Source: Cristatella mucedo (lineage: Eukaryota; Bryozoa; Phylactolaemata; Cristatellidae). Taken from it: a stretch of DNA of 64,000 nt. Below the pieces are notes generated by a model. The model did no database searches, was not told the origin of the DNA, and saw nothing but the letters and a program-made list of their open reading frames with translations. Where the stretch lies: assembly GCA_009760855.2 (NCBI GenBank), contig WPIO01000139.1, positions 434,001-498,000 of the forward strand. The letters run 5' to 3'. Of the stretch, positions 34,525 through 46,100 are shown piece after piece (position 1 is the first letter of the stretch; every line of letters begins with the position of its first letter). The position numbers and the translations under genes are program-made.

Positions 34525-34789
34525 CACAAAAGAAAGATCCAAGAATGCATGTATAGATTTGGCAAGCTATCCCATTACCCCAGCTCTACTGCACAATTCT
34601 GCGATCGCAGTAGAAGCCAGCGGATTGTCTTAAAAACGGTCGGTTTGAAGCGTTTTGGGGGCACACGACGTCTATGCGTCTGCTAGAAGTATCCCAAGAA
34701 TGAATTTAGCCACTATGTCTATGTCGGGAAAAACAGAGCATAAGCACACTGATGTTATCCAGAATAACTTATGCGCCCTATAATCGTGC

Positions 34790-34890
34790 ATTTACGTGCT
34801 TCAGTTCTGCTTGTTAAGAAATGCAAATCGTCTAGAAATATATTGGCTTATATAAGGGCACTTTATCAAGTGTATTATTATTGTTATCAA
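34790..34890 (+). mobile_element. LINE-A 3' terminus, decayed
   Basis: AAATGCAAATCGTCTAGAAA, then AAGGGCACTTTATCAAGTGT and ATTATTATTGTTATC. Only the terminus remains. Confidence 0.6.
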
Positions 34891-35026
34891 GCTCAATTTT
34901 AAGATTTATGTTTAGCCAGTAGTACGATGCTTACAATCAACACAGTAAAATGATTGCCTGATTTCTTCTAGCTGCCAGTTTAAAAAGGCCTTTCTGCTGT
35001 TTCCTGTTATTTTAGCCATGCTAATG

Positions 35027-35480
35027 GCAATTTATCTCCGTCTGTAACATTACAAAGCCATAAAGACTCTGTGGGTGTCACGGAGGAGAGTTTTGTATAG
35101 CGAACTCACAGCCTAAGCGGCTTTTGGTACCCAATCGGTAATAATAATAATACTACAATTGATAAAGCGCCCTCAGAGAACTCAATCTCTTTCTAGGCTA
35201 GTCAAGAGACTTCGTCTCATGCAGCAAAGAGAAAGTTTGAAGCATAGCAGAGTCAGAAGAGCAGTTGAGGTAGTGAGCAGCGTAGAACTAGTAGCTCTGG
35301 AATGCTGAAAAGGACGAGCCATAGTCGGCAGCAGGAGAGTAGTTGTCGTTGCGTAAGAATCTTGGAAGCAGGTGCCACAGTCTAGGACCTGCAGAGCTAA
35401 AGGTTTTGTCACCATCGGTCTTAAAGCGGAGTAATAAAACAGCTAATTGATTGTCCATACTGGACCCGAGAGCGTTTTGG
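35027..35480 (-). mobile_element. LINE-B 3' end, minus strand, with a nested insertion
   Basis: Reversed 3' UTR (TTTATCTCCGTCTGTAACAT, AGCCATAAAGACTCTGTGGG) and C-terminal codons to TAATTGATTGTCCATACTGG (reversed DNKLA region) at 35440-35460. It is split at 35141-35198 by a LINE-A stub. The interrupted sequence resumes as GTCAAGAGACTTCGTCTCAT. Confidence 0.8.
35141..35198 (-). mobile_element. 58-bp LINE-A stub inserted in LINE-B
   Basis: ATAATAATAATACTACAATT then GATAAAGCGCCCTCAGAGAA, CTCAATCTCTTTCTAGGC is exactly the reversed LINE-A terminus cut off after 58 bases. TA flanks both sides. An extreme 5' truncation. Confidence 0.85.
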
Positions 35481-35659
35481 AGATACTCCCTTCATCGTTT
35501 CCACGTATCATTGCCGCGTCATTAAGTTGAAAATGAATGTCAGTATACACAGTATCTGAAAAGTATAAGACGACAATAGAAGGCGAACGTGCTGTCAGGT
35601 TACGCATTGCACGACCAGTTTTAGCAGGCCATATAAAAAAAGTGGACGATTTAATATTT

Positions 35660-36960
35660 TCGGAATCTTATTCATCTCCAACATCCGCTAGCTGCAGGCA
35701 CAGCATAAGCAGGTATATGCACGCGAAGGACAAATCACAGAGACCGCTGAATGCTGTCACAAACATGTCTCTTAAGGTTCTTTTTAAATAAAAGACCTAA
35801 AAGGAAGTGGCACAATCTTGTGGTCTAGACCCTGCTTGATTTGGTGCCAGTGCAATGCAGTGAAAAGTGGTGTGATGTGACGACTGCGACACTCACGATA
35901 GACAAGCTAATCCACACAGTTTCACACTAACTTACACTGCCTGATTTCACAGGCACGTAGACCAGCAGACAGTGATTTACAGAGGTTGAGATAGAAAGTC
36001 ACAAATACATGCATCATTTTTGAATTAGTACCCGTTTTAATTCAAGCCCGCATTTGAGCAATGTTTTTGCTCTTCAGAAAAAGTAGACTCGACCGTGAAA
36101 CTGATACAATCATCTTATAAAATATCACTTTGGAACACAACACCTGGATTACGATTAGATTCTACAGGAGATATGCTGGAGGTTCCAACATTGAGCGTTA
36201 GGTTTCTAATTTAAGAATGACTCAGGTTTTGCTAGTCAAATGGTTTGTATTGTCATTCAGTGTAAGACGGTTTGCTGCCATTCATTTGTGGATTTCATCA
36301 ATACTTGCAGCAAGGTAGTGCAGAAAAATCGACCTGCTTGACAACTTAGAGGGATTAGAGCGTTGGGGGAAACTGTCGTTTGCGTAAAGCTGATAACCTA
36401 GATTGTGTTTATCGATCCGAGCGGCAAGCTGGAGATTATAAACTGTGAACAGAAGCGGACCAAGTACAGAGACCTGAGGCACCCAATATTTAAGTGGTTC
36501 CTTAGATGATCAAAGTCAGTTTACATCAATATTCTGGAGTCGCCATCAGAGATAAGCCCCCTTAACCACTTTTTGTCAGCGCCAGTGACGCTCAGGTGAT
36601 ATGCGAGTCGCTCCAGAAAGGCTTTGCGATCAGCTGTATCGAACGCTGCCACTCGTTTAAGCAGATGAAGCAGAGACACTTTACCCAATTAGTCAACACT
36701 CAGAAGGTCGTTATGCACGTTCAGCAGTGCTGACTATAAGGAGTTATCAGTCGTAAACCCAGACTATAACTTACTTGCTCGGAATGAGATTCAATATGTT
36801 CATTAGGTCTGCAACTGCTTTTTCCAGTGTTTTGTAAATGAACGGGGAAGAGAGACCGGACATAAGCACGTCATGTTCTCTTAGTCTAGCTTTGCTTTCT
36901 TAGTTAGTTACTTACAACAATCTATTTCAAATGTGCATCGACATGATCTGAGGCTGATGA
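35660..36960 (-). pseudogene. LINE-A-like relic, minus strand
   Basis: C-terminal part at 35690-35930, LDD region at 36080-36220, and the frame 36282-36482 with [19 protein letters not shown] and YQLYANDSF (catalytic YADD changed to YAND). RT start at about 36800-36830. Resembles the 28565-30235 relic more than the young copies. Confidence 0.72.
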
Positions 36961-37734
36961 CGTTTTTGTTACGTTACTTGGTCGTGGCAGCAGCATATCA
37001 AAGAATCCTAGAAAGAGGACTGTAGAAATAAGATCTGGACGAGTAGTAGTCTGCTTCGACTGGGAGGAGAATGTCAGTTAAAGATTAATCGTGAACTTCT
37101 TAAATTCAGTCACTGACACGGTGCACGGAATAGATATAAATGAGTTCTGTTTTGATGAAATTGAGTAAGCCGACTCGACCAAAAGAGATGCTGGTACTTT
37201 AGAGATGGACCGTCTGATCTAGTGTATCTTGCTGAATAAGAATCTAGAGAAGAAATTGGCTAGGTCACCTCCTGCTTTACTATATAAGGAGCTAACCTGG
37301 ATAGGTTAAGGAGACTTTTGATGATAGAAATTAGCATTTTTGGATGTTTCATTTATCAGTCAGCAATATTTTTGACCCTAGATTTGGCCTTTGCTATGAT
37401 CGATTAGTGCGATCTACTGTAACTAGCGTGGCTGTGCTATTTTTCTTGGTATATTCGGCATACCTCGATGTAAGAGAGATCCATCTATACCTCACACACT
37501 GCGCTTCCCGTCTCGAACATTGGAGCCTTTTCCCCGATATCTAGTTGCTAGACACGTCTTGGCTTTCCCTGGCTTAGATGTTCCTCATCTAACTTCAGAT
37601 ATCAACTTATCTATACAGAACAATATGTACGTATACTTATATCATTTTTAGACGCACCAGGTACCTCGCTGAGGCCTAAAGACATGGCGAGTAAAGAAGC
37701 CCCACTTTAACGACACGATATTATTTCGGCAGCT
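36961..37734. other. No gene seen
   Basis: Probably further decayed LINE linker near 37000-37100; a 66-codon plus frame at 37344-37544 has no recognisable feature. Confidence 0.4.
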
Positions 37735-38762
37735 TTAGGTCAGGTCCTATCACCTTTCAGAAAGGCTGTAGTCAGGTACAGCTTAAGAAAAGAAACACAG
37801 ACGAAGAGATCTTGTGTAGCTTCCGCTTAGTCTCCGGTCTACTGGTCTATACAATGCATTGCAAGGAGTAATCTGACGCTCAAATTTGGCTCTGCCGGGG
37901 TATCTCCCGGTGAATCTGTCCAATATACAGGTGTCCTATTTCGAAGTAACCATTCACCAGACGACCAAATCTCCTTAGCAGTCCCGTCGGCCCAGTTTTC
38001 AGCTAGATAACATTGCCAAACCTCGGGATGCTGGTACAGGAGCAGTACATGTAAATTGATCCCTGCATTTGTGACATCACATCTCGATTTCTGTAACTCA
38101 CTGCTTGGAAGACTACTTGTTATTGCAATCGTATCTTTACATTTGTTGCAAAACTTAGCACCTATGCTTTCTGTCTTGATCTTCGCAGTTGCAACATCAG
38201 TTAACTGCTACTTGTCCACCTGCACTACATCCTAGCCGATCAGGTCATAGACTTCAAGGTTCTTTCAATCAGTTTTAATTACCTTTAGCTTAGACTCTAG
38301 CACACCTATCAGATCTTCTCGGCCATGAAGTTAAGTATCGTTCCACTTACGTGCTGAATCGAATGGTCCGCCCACTGATCGTATGGATGTGAAATCCTTC
38401 GGAGACCTGCCTTAAGCTTGTATGCTCCCAAGGCCTGGAACTTAATCACGACTTGTGTCACGACATCCCTTGACTTGACCACATTTAAAAAGGAACTAAA
38501 AGCGCATGTATTTGTCACATCATTTAGTTGGGCCATCAGATTCATTCTTTACCTGCTTATGCTCCCTGAGACTGTGCATGCTACTACTAACCATACTTGC
38601 ATAATTACCCTGTGCGCATCTACTCTAACCGTGTTATGCTTGTCGTTAATGAGCCTGTTACAAATAACCATTCAATCGTGCTTTCTTTCCAGTAAATGTA
38701 AAGTGCCTAGAAAGAGATTGTGTTCTCCGAGGGCACTACATCAAATGTATTACTATTAAATA
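37735..38762 (+). pseudogene. LINE-A relic with internal deletion, plus strand
   Basis: Begins at the RT start (CTATCACCTTTCAGAAAGGC, like APFKKAVV), jumps near 37855 to the post-palm region (CTGACGCTCAAATTTGGCTC), then runs to the 3' end at 38700-38762 (AAGTGCCTAGAAAGAGATTG, GGGCACTACATCAAATG). Confidence 0.75.
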
Positions 38763-39265
38763 GTTAGTAGTAATGTTCGAATTGCAGACAAGCATAACGT
38801 GATTGCATGTCACTTGCACTTTACACAATGTTAAGTATAGTTACCAGTAGCGTGCACTGTTTTAACTCCCGTTGTCACACGCAAGAAAAATCACAAGAAT
38901 CAAGCCAATGCTGTCAGCAACAGTTGTTTTTTTAGCTTCTTTTTAAACGTGGTCAAGTCTGGGGACGTCGTGCTGTTACTAAAATGTAGTGGCTGTAGAT
39001 TGTTAAGAACGAAAGGTGCGATCTGAAAATGATTTTAAGGGGTTATTCAAGCGAAGTTATTTGAATCAGAACTCTAGGTAGTCTGAGACCTACTCCAGTT
39101 CGGAATAGTTCCGATATGTATCCGGGATCCAGATAATAAAGTGCGTAAAATTGATCGACAGAACTTTGAATTTGATGCTTTGCTTGATTGGCATTAGTTT
39201 GGTAAAGGTCTGTAAGAAGTTATACAACGAGGCGACTTTATTTTACCTACTTTATTGCACCAGAT
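38763..39265 (-). pseudogene. LINE-A relic, minus strand
   Basis: Directly follows the plus copy, tail to tail: TAGTTAGTAGTAATG, then UTR and C-terminal coding blocks (CTTCTTTTTAAACGTGGTCA, TTGCTTGATTGGCATTAGTT). The terminal CTCAGAG block is lost. Confidence 0.65.
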
Positions 39266-41318
39266 GGATTTGGAAGAAGCGTGTTCTATAATTTGAATGG
39301 GTCAATTTTTCAGACAATGACACAATTTATATAAAGAAGAATCCGTCTCCTCTATTAGGTTAAAATTATGTGGCCCCCAAGGCCATCCAAGTGTCTCTCG
39401 CTTTGCCGGGACATCACTGGTGCTGTATTGCAATGGTTTGATTGCTTTTCGGAGGATTCTGGAGCGTCTTTATGCTGCCTTGGTTAAGAACTACACTGTC
39501 CTTCTGCTTGAAGCTTCCGAAAATAACTTTTCTTTGGCAGCTAGGTGTTATACTCAGAGAACATAACCACAACATCGCTAAGACTGTATAGCCTCAGGAA
39601 ATGTTATTTAGCGAGTTATATCCACAAATAAGCAACATCCTGGCATGACCCCAATATTTTGAAAATATGATCCTAGGCAATCTTTTTAAGCGAGTCTATC
39701 GATCTAGTATTTTTCCAAAATGACAATAATTACCATTACTTGACTCACTGCCAGTCATCACATAACTATGCATGACAGAAGCGGAATTCTGCAAAAATTC
39801 TCCCATGGTTGTTGATGGTATATGTAGGCTTTAGTGGAATTTAAAAATCAAAGCTGCTTTAAAACTATAGATACTACATTAGATTTCCTTTTTCTCACCG
39901 AGGATAGCTCTACATAACTATTTTCTATTAACCCTTTAAGTTGTCAAGTTTAATAAGGTTTGGTCTTGGACGTTTTAAGCTGACTTTATGTTTCATAACA
40001 ATCCCACAGATCTTAGCCAGCAGAAGTAATATATGCAGTTCCTGTTACGGCTTTAAGTTGACAATAAACACTGGCAAAGAGGTCATGTTAATCTGCAGAC
40101 AGTATAATGATTTCCCATCTTTGTCATTTGCAGTTACACCCAATAAGTTCATTCTAACGAATGTGCAGCTACCATAGCCGAGCAGGCCACGTCTTCCAAA
40201 TATACCGAGTGAGGAGCTGTACCTCTGGTGGATTTGTTTCCAAATTAAAGGTGCAGATGTTTTGTAGGGGTAGTTTCGTACAACTAATCTTAGTAACGAA
40301 CTGACGCTTTGATGTCAAAGTATGACGTGGTTCACATATGCCCTGATTTGTAAGCTTGTCTTCCTAAGCCGAAAAAACGCAAGTCCCAGTGCGAATGGTT
40401 CTCTACCAGGCAACTGGCAATTGTTACGATTCGTCCTCACGTATGACTTTAGCGGCTAGCTGCTTGTTTTCCTTGCAATTGGTTAGAAACGTTTTTCGCA
40501 CACACGTCTGGCAATGCAAACTGACCTTGGTAGCTCTTCAGCACTTACGGGCGCCAGTTCATGCACGTTTAGTTTAATGCAAACTTCAACGGTTATCTTT
40601 CAAGATTTTCTTATCAAGATTTATTTTTCAAGATTTTTCAAGACACACGTGTGATCAAACGGCGGCGGTGTATACCATTGATATTCTTACTGTAGACCAA
40701 ATCTGGAAAAGTATCGTTTCTGCAGTCCATAAAAAAGACTTAATTACATAGATTAACGCAGGAGCGCAGTACTTGCAAAACTGAGCCCTAACTCTCTGTG
40801 AGATTTTGTTTCTCTGTGGGCTTTGCACTGACTGATCTGATTTTAATCTTTTTGACACTAAGGTATCAAGAATACATCATCAGAGCAAATTAAAACTTGA
40901 GCAGCGACCTCAGCGGACTAATTTTTGTTCTACAAAGCTTACGTATTTAGGAAGTCAAACATGTGAATCCTTTACTTGTAGCTCAGCTTTAGCAGCGAAA
41001 AGCATGGAAAGGCGAAAAAGATGCACAAGGAATGAGTGATGTATGTGATGAGCAGGTGAGTTTAAAGATACTTTTTCAGAGTCAGGGAGATATCCTGAAG
41101 GTGGACCGTGATAAATATCAGGCTTGGGAGTAAACAAATTAAAGACACCATCATCTTGGTAATTAAATTAGCTGCAAGCTAAGCTAAATTAATGGAGCCG
41201 GAATAGCCACTTTGATGGTGCTGTTACACACGTGGTCTGCCGCTTCCAAATTCAGACATAACTAGACCGCGACCATATTCCTTGTAAACGTGCTAGTTTA
41301 AGCTAGCTTGAGACGAGG
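39266..41318. other. Mostly gene-free; tiny LINE-A scrap at 39390-39480
   Basis: 39395-39475 matches the RT segment before the SYLSG block (CGGGACATCACTGGTGCTGT, GCAATGGTTTGATTGCTTTT). The rest shows no gene or repeat I can identify. Confidence 0.4.
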
Positions 41319-41460
41319 ACCGCCTGACCGCCCGACCGCCCGACCGCCCGACCGCCCGACCGCCCGACCGCCCGACCGCCCGACCGCCCGACCGCCCGAC
41401 CGCCCGACCGCCCGACCGCCCGACCGCCCGACCGCCCGACCGCCCGACCGCCTGACCGCC
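41319..41460. repeat. 8-bp minisatellite (CCGCCCGA)n, about 17.7 units
   Basis: Perfect CCGCCCGA units with CCGCCTGA variants only at the first and last positions. Because 8 and 3 share no factor, every frame repeats each 24 bases, giving 8-residue repeats (PPDRPTAR on plus, GRSGGRAV on minus). It is GC-rich within AT-rich DNA and is not a gene. Confidence 0.97.
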
Positions 41461-41799
41461 AAACGCTTGATGCCTAAGCCTAGCATCTCGGCTAGCTACT
41501 TGCCGGCGCATCGCCCGTGCACACGTGGTATGCCGATGGTGGGTTCAATACTCCCAATGATTAGGATCATCCATACCTTAGCATAAACAGCCATTATGCT
41601 TTAAAAATCCATCCTACATCCAGAGAGGTCTATTTGACATCAACGGAGGGCTGTAGATGTTTAAAAGTCGCCTTGACATTCACCATTGACTCAGTGGCCT
41701 ATGGCTAAAATCACTGAAACTGTAATGCCAACTCCGAAAAACACATCTGGCTTTCTAATTCGGGAGCTGAGATCCATTTGAATATTTGGTTTAGATGAG

Positions 41800-42420
41800 G
41801 CATTGAGGCATGTTGTGACTAGTCTCAAAATTATTCGATGTTTTAAAATGAGCTGAAACATCGCAAATGCTGTGGCTGAGCAGAGATATTGTGGATATTT
41901 TGAATTAGCTGAGACATTGTGGATATTCTTGATGAGCTGTGATATCTTAAATTTTTTGATAAGCTGGATACAGCTAATGAATATATATATATATATATTT
42001 GTATTTATATTTATATATCTATAGATTGAGAATATCTTGAAGGTTTTCGTCAGAAAAGACAAGGAAAGTTAGCTGAGAAGTTAAGGGTAAGCTGAGATGT
42101 CTTGTTTAAGTTGAAAAATTGTGTTGCGAATGTTTTGATAATAATAATAATTCATTTGTATAGCGCCCCAAGAGAACTAAATCTCTATCCAGGCGCTTCA
42201 CATATGCCTCAGGGCTCGAGCCCACGACCTCAGCCAGACCTTGATCGGGGCGAGCACCTTAACCGCTGGACCAACCCAGCTCGATGAGCCGAGTTATATT
42301 TTCAGATGATATTTTCTTGATGATGCGGACCATATAATGTTTTTTTGGATAAATTAAGATTGTGCAGGTGTTTTGAGAGAGCTTAGACGTTTTGCGAATG
42401 TAATGGATGTTGTCAATGGG
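41800..42420. repeat. Degenerate 25-35 bp satellite, split by SINE-1
   Basis: The motif AGCTGAGAYATTGTGGATAT with a TTTTGAT-like linker recurs irregularly (for example 41850, 41873, 41905, 41932) and continues weakly after a TA run (41979-41998) to about 42420. SINE-1 (42139-42289) is inserted in it. Confidence 0.55.
42139..42289 (-). mobile_element. SINE-1, minus strand
   Basis: ATAATAATAATTCATTTGTA starts the reversed tail, then GCGCCCCAAGAGAACTAAAT, CTCTATCCAGGCGCTTCACA (LINE-A type), GGGCTCGAGCCCACGACC (B-box) and CACCTTAACCGCTGGACCAA (A-box reversed). Better preserved than the copy at 34381. Confidence 0.9.
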
Positions 42421-43912
<1,492 letters not shown>

Positions 43913-44004
43913 ACCGGTGCACCGTTGACACTGACGCCCGTTCGAAACATCTGAATCGGTAAAGTCTATGAATAAACTCTCCTGTAGTAAATTCTGTAGT
44001 AAAC

Positions 44005-44095
44005 TTACGATAGTCATAATAACTTTAAAGCACCGTCAGAGAACTTTGTCACTTTCTAGGCACTATATACTGGCTGTGGAACCTTTGAGCAGATG
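44005..44095 (-). mobile_element. LINE-A 3' terminus, minus strand
   Basis: ATAATAACTTTAAAGCACCG, TCAGAGAACTTTGTCACTTT, CTAGGCACTATATACTGGCT. Truncated after about 90 bases. Confidence 0.7.
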
Positions 44096-44679
44096 TGAAG
44101 AACGCCCAAATGGCTCTGCTGCAGGCCGTCATAAATGTTACTATTATGGTGCCAAGGGCCCTAGTTGCCCTCAGCTGCTGACCTGGGAACAGCTGCCTGG
44201 CTACAAAACCATCGTTAGCCTCGTCCCCAGTACAGCGATTTACCGAGTGAGTCTTACCTCATCCCCAGAGTACGGATTTCGCACAGTTCCCCTCCCACAG
44301 CTACTTCAGCAGTCAAAGTTACTAGCAATTGCCTTAAGAGCTGATTAGCCACGGCAGCAGCAGCAGCAGAAGCATGTGTATTTGGTCCTGGTTGCTGTTG
44401 GTCCCATGACTTCTGGGGATCTCTCAGCAGCCACAGCAATTGGTCAGTAACTCCTTTCTGTCGCATCAGCCTGATCTCTTCGGCAAGTTAAAGGAAGCTG
44501 CATAGCCAGTCAGCCATCCACTTGCAAGAGTAGCAAAGATCCAAAACCGCACCAGGCTGCCATGGTTCCCTAACCAAAAAATCTGAGTCAGCCCTCGTCC
44601 ACCTCCCCTGTATCTGCAGCCCCTTCTTTGGCCTGGATACAAGCTAGTTATGGGTAAAGCAAGGATGATTCCGAAGTTC
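44096..44679. other. Unassigned, less AT-rich segment
   Basis: Frames on both strands: plus 43968-44348, minus 44254-44466 (with an AAAAA stretch from a GCT/GCA repeat at 44354-44370) and minus 44466-44696 (contains RRGCRYRGGGRG). The content suggests a decayed ORF of another mobile element, for example a gag-like ORF1, but no diagnostic motif is present. Confidence 0.25.
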
Positions 44680-45205
44680 AAATGGCTAAAGCTCAAAATC
44701 GGCTCTGCCAGCGTATCTTATATCTTCTGTTGAATCTGCACGATAACCAGGTGTCATGATACAAAGCGACCTTTCATTGGACGACCACGTCAGCTCCACA
44801 GTCAAGTCTGCCTACATTCAGCTACTAAACATTGCCGAAATGTGGGCTTGTTTAGACAGGGATACCACATTTTAATTGGTCCATGTATTTGGGACATCCC
44901 GTTTTTACTTCTGCCACTCACTACTTGCTGGTCTACCAGGCTGTGCGAGCAGGCAATGAAGCAACGAGCAGGCTCGTGCAAAACTCTGCAGCGAGGCTTG
45001 TCTGTCGTGAGCGTCGCAGTTGCCATATCTCGACACCTCACCACTTCTTGCTGACCAGCATTGGCTCCCAGTCAAGCAACACATCGAGTTCAATGTTTGT
45101 CACTCACTTTTAGGTCCCTTCGTTCTCTGGCTCCAGCTTACCTGTCAGATCTACTATACCATCAGCATAAGTATCATACTACTCGCTTTTCGGAATCAAT
45201 GTGGT
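44680..45205 (+). pseudogene. LINE-A fragment, post-palm to C-terminal region
   Basis: Starts GGCTAAAGCTCAAAATCGGC (LKIGSAS), passes CGACCTTTCATTGGACGACC (DLSLDDH) and AAAACTCTGCAGCGAGGCTT (NSAARLV), TCTGTCGTGAGCGTCGCAGT, and ends near GGAATCAATG at 45200 without the 3' UTR. A 19-base insertion at about 44950 and several frameshifts break it. Confidence 0.8.
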
Positions 45206-45224
45206 TCTACTGCATGACAATTTG

Positions 45225-45408
45225 AATGCAGCTACTAGGTAAGGCGGTTGCTTACACGACCTCGGCTCCGAGGTCGCGGGTTCGATTCCTGCGGTGGGCG
45301 ATTCTTTATCGCCACTGCAAGCTGTGGTGATAGCCGTAAAGACTCTTCTGTCGCTATACAAAAAGAGGCTGTTTAATCAGCTAGGATTTATTATTTATTT
45401 ATTATTCT
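45225..45408 (+). mobile_element. SINE-2, best copy
   Basis: Head ACTAGGTAAGGCGGTTGC, an anticodon-arm-like ACCTCGGCTCCGAGGT hairpin, B-box GGGTTCGATTCC exactly as in tRNA genes, then GCGGTGGGCGATTCTTTATC, GTGGTGATAGCCGTAAAGAC, GTCGCTATACAAAAAGAGGC and a TTTATTATTTATTTATTATT end. The minus reading GIEPATSEPRS comes from the B-box. Confidence 0.88.
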
Positions 45409-45919
45409 GATGACAGCCTCTGAGGAGTTCAGTGAGGTTAGGAAATACCAGCCTGATCCATTGTTTTGACATGCTCCAAGGTCATTCAGTGTCATCCCGG
45501 CAGGGCCTCAATTAGTGGTGCTGGGAAAATCTGCCGGAGCAGCAACATGTTCAAACATCCGTGCAGCATGAGGTCCCTTTTGTGGCAGACGCACATATCA
45601 GAGAGCTAAAACTGCTGGGCCCAACAAAAATCGAACAAAAATAGCCCACAGCATCCCAAGTTCGAACCAGCCTGCAAGGTGCACACTGCTTGCAAGGATG
45701 CATGCCATCCATGGTTGAGATGCATGTTGATGCAGCTGTCACTTCCGTTTTGTCACGGCCAGCTGGTAAACATTTTGACCACGTCTAGCAGTGCATACCC
45801 GGCTACTGTTGGGTGATACCAACACGATGTCACTGCCATCAAATGCAGAGCAAAGAGTGTCTGGGCAGAGTCTCAAGTGGGCAAGTCCCTCTGGTAAAAA
45901 AGAATCAGCTGCCGCATCC
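45409..45919 (-). other. Unassigned minus-strand ORFs, possible exon or TE remnant
   Basis: 45739-45921 encodes 60 residues on the minus strand, with LRLCPDTLCSAFDGSDIVLV and SPNSSRVCTARRGQNVYQLA; 45551-45742 overlaps with a Cys/Ser-rich frame. The first looks more protein-like than its surroundings and starts right beside a LINE-A tail. I do not recognise it. Confidence 0.2.
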
Positions 45920-46100
45920 ATAATAATAATAATAATAATGCACTCGATGAAGCACCCTCAGAGAACTCAATCTCTTTCTAGGTGCTTCATATTTGCTGCA
46001 AAGGGAAGCGCGATTGAATGGTGAGTAATATCATTCTTGATAAACATGAATAACATGGTTAGGGGTGATTAGCAAAGGGTCAGCATGCATATTGTCGTGC
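45920..46100 (-). mobile_element. LINE-A 3' end, minus strand
   Basis: ATAATAATAATAATAATGCA, CTCGATGAAGCACCCTCAGA, GAACTCAATCTCTTTCTAGG, then UTR to GGGTCAGCATGCATATTG. Well preserved, so fairly young; 5'-truncated after about 180 bp. Confidence 0.85.

Noticed and set aside
41319-41460. CRISPR array
   Set aside because: The repeats have no unique spacers; nothing else in the window has repeat-spacer structure, and the DNA is eukaryotic.
41293-41586. Repetitive proteins PPDRPTAR and GRSGGRAV on opposite strands
   Set aside because: An 8-bp minisatellite is open in all frames by construction; no start context or flanking coding sequence supports a gene.
45240-45300. Genuine tRNA gene
   Set aside because: B-box is perfect, but the sequence continues into a SINE body shared by other copies, and the cloverleaf is not clean.
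45179-45361. Minus ORF containing AGIEPATSEPRS
   Set aside because: This is the well-known false protein produced by translating a tRNA-type B-box; the sequence is SINE-2.
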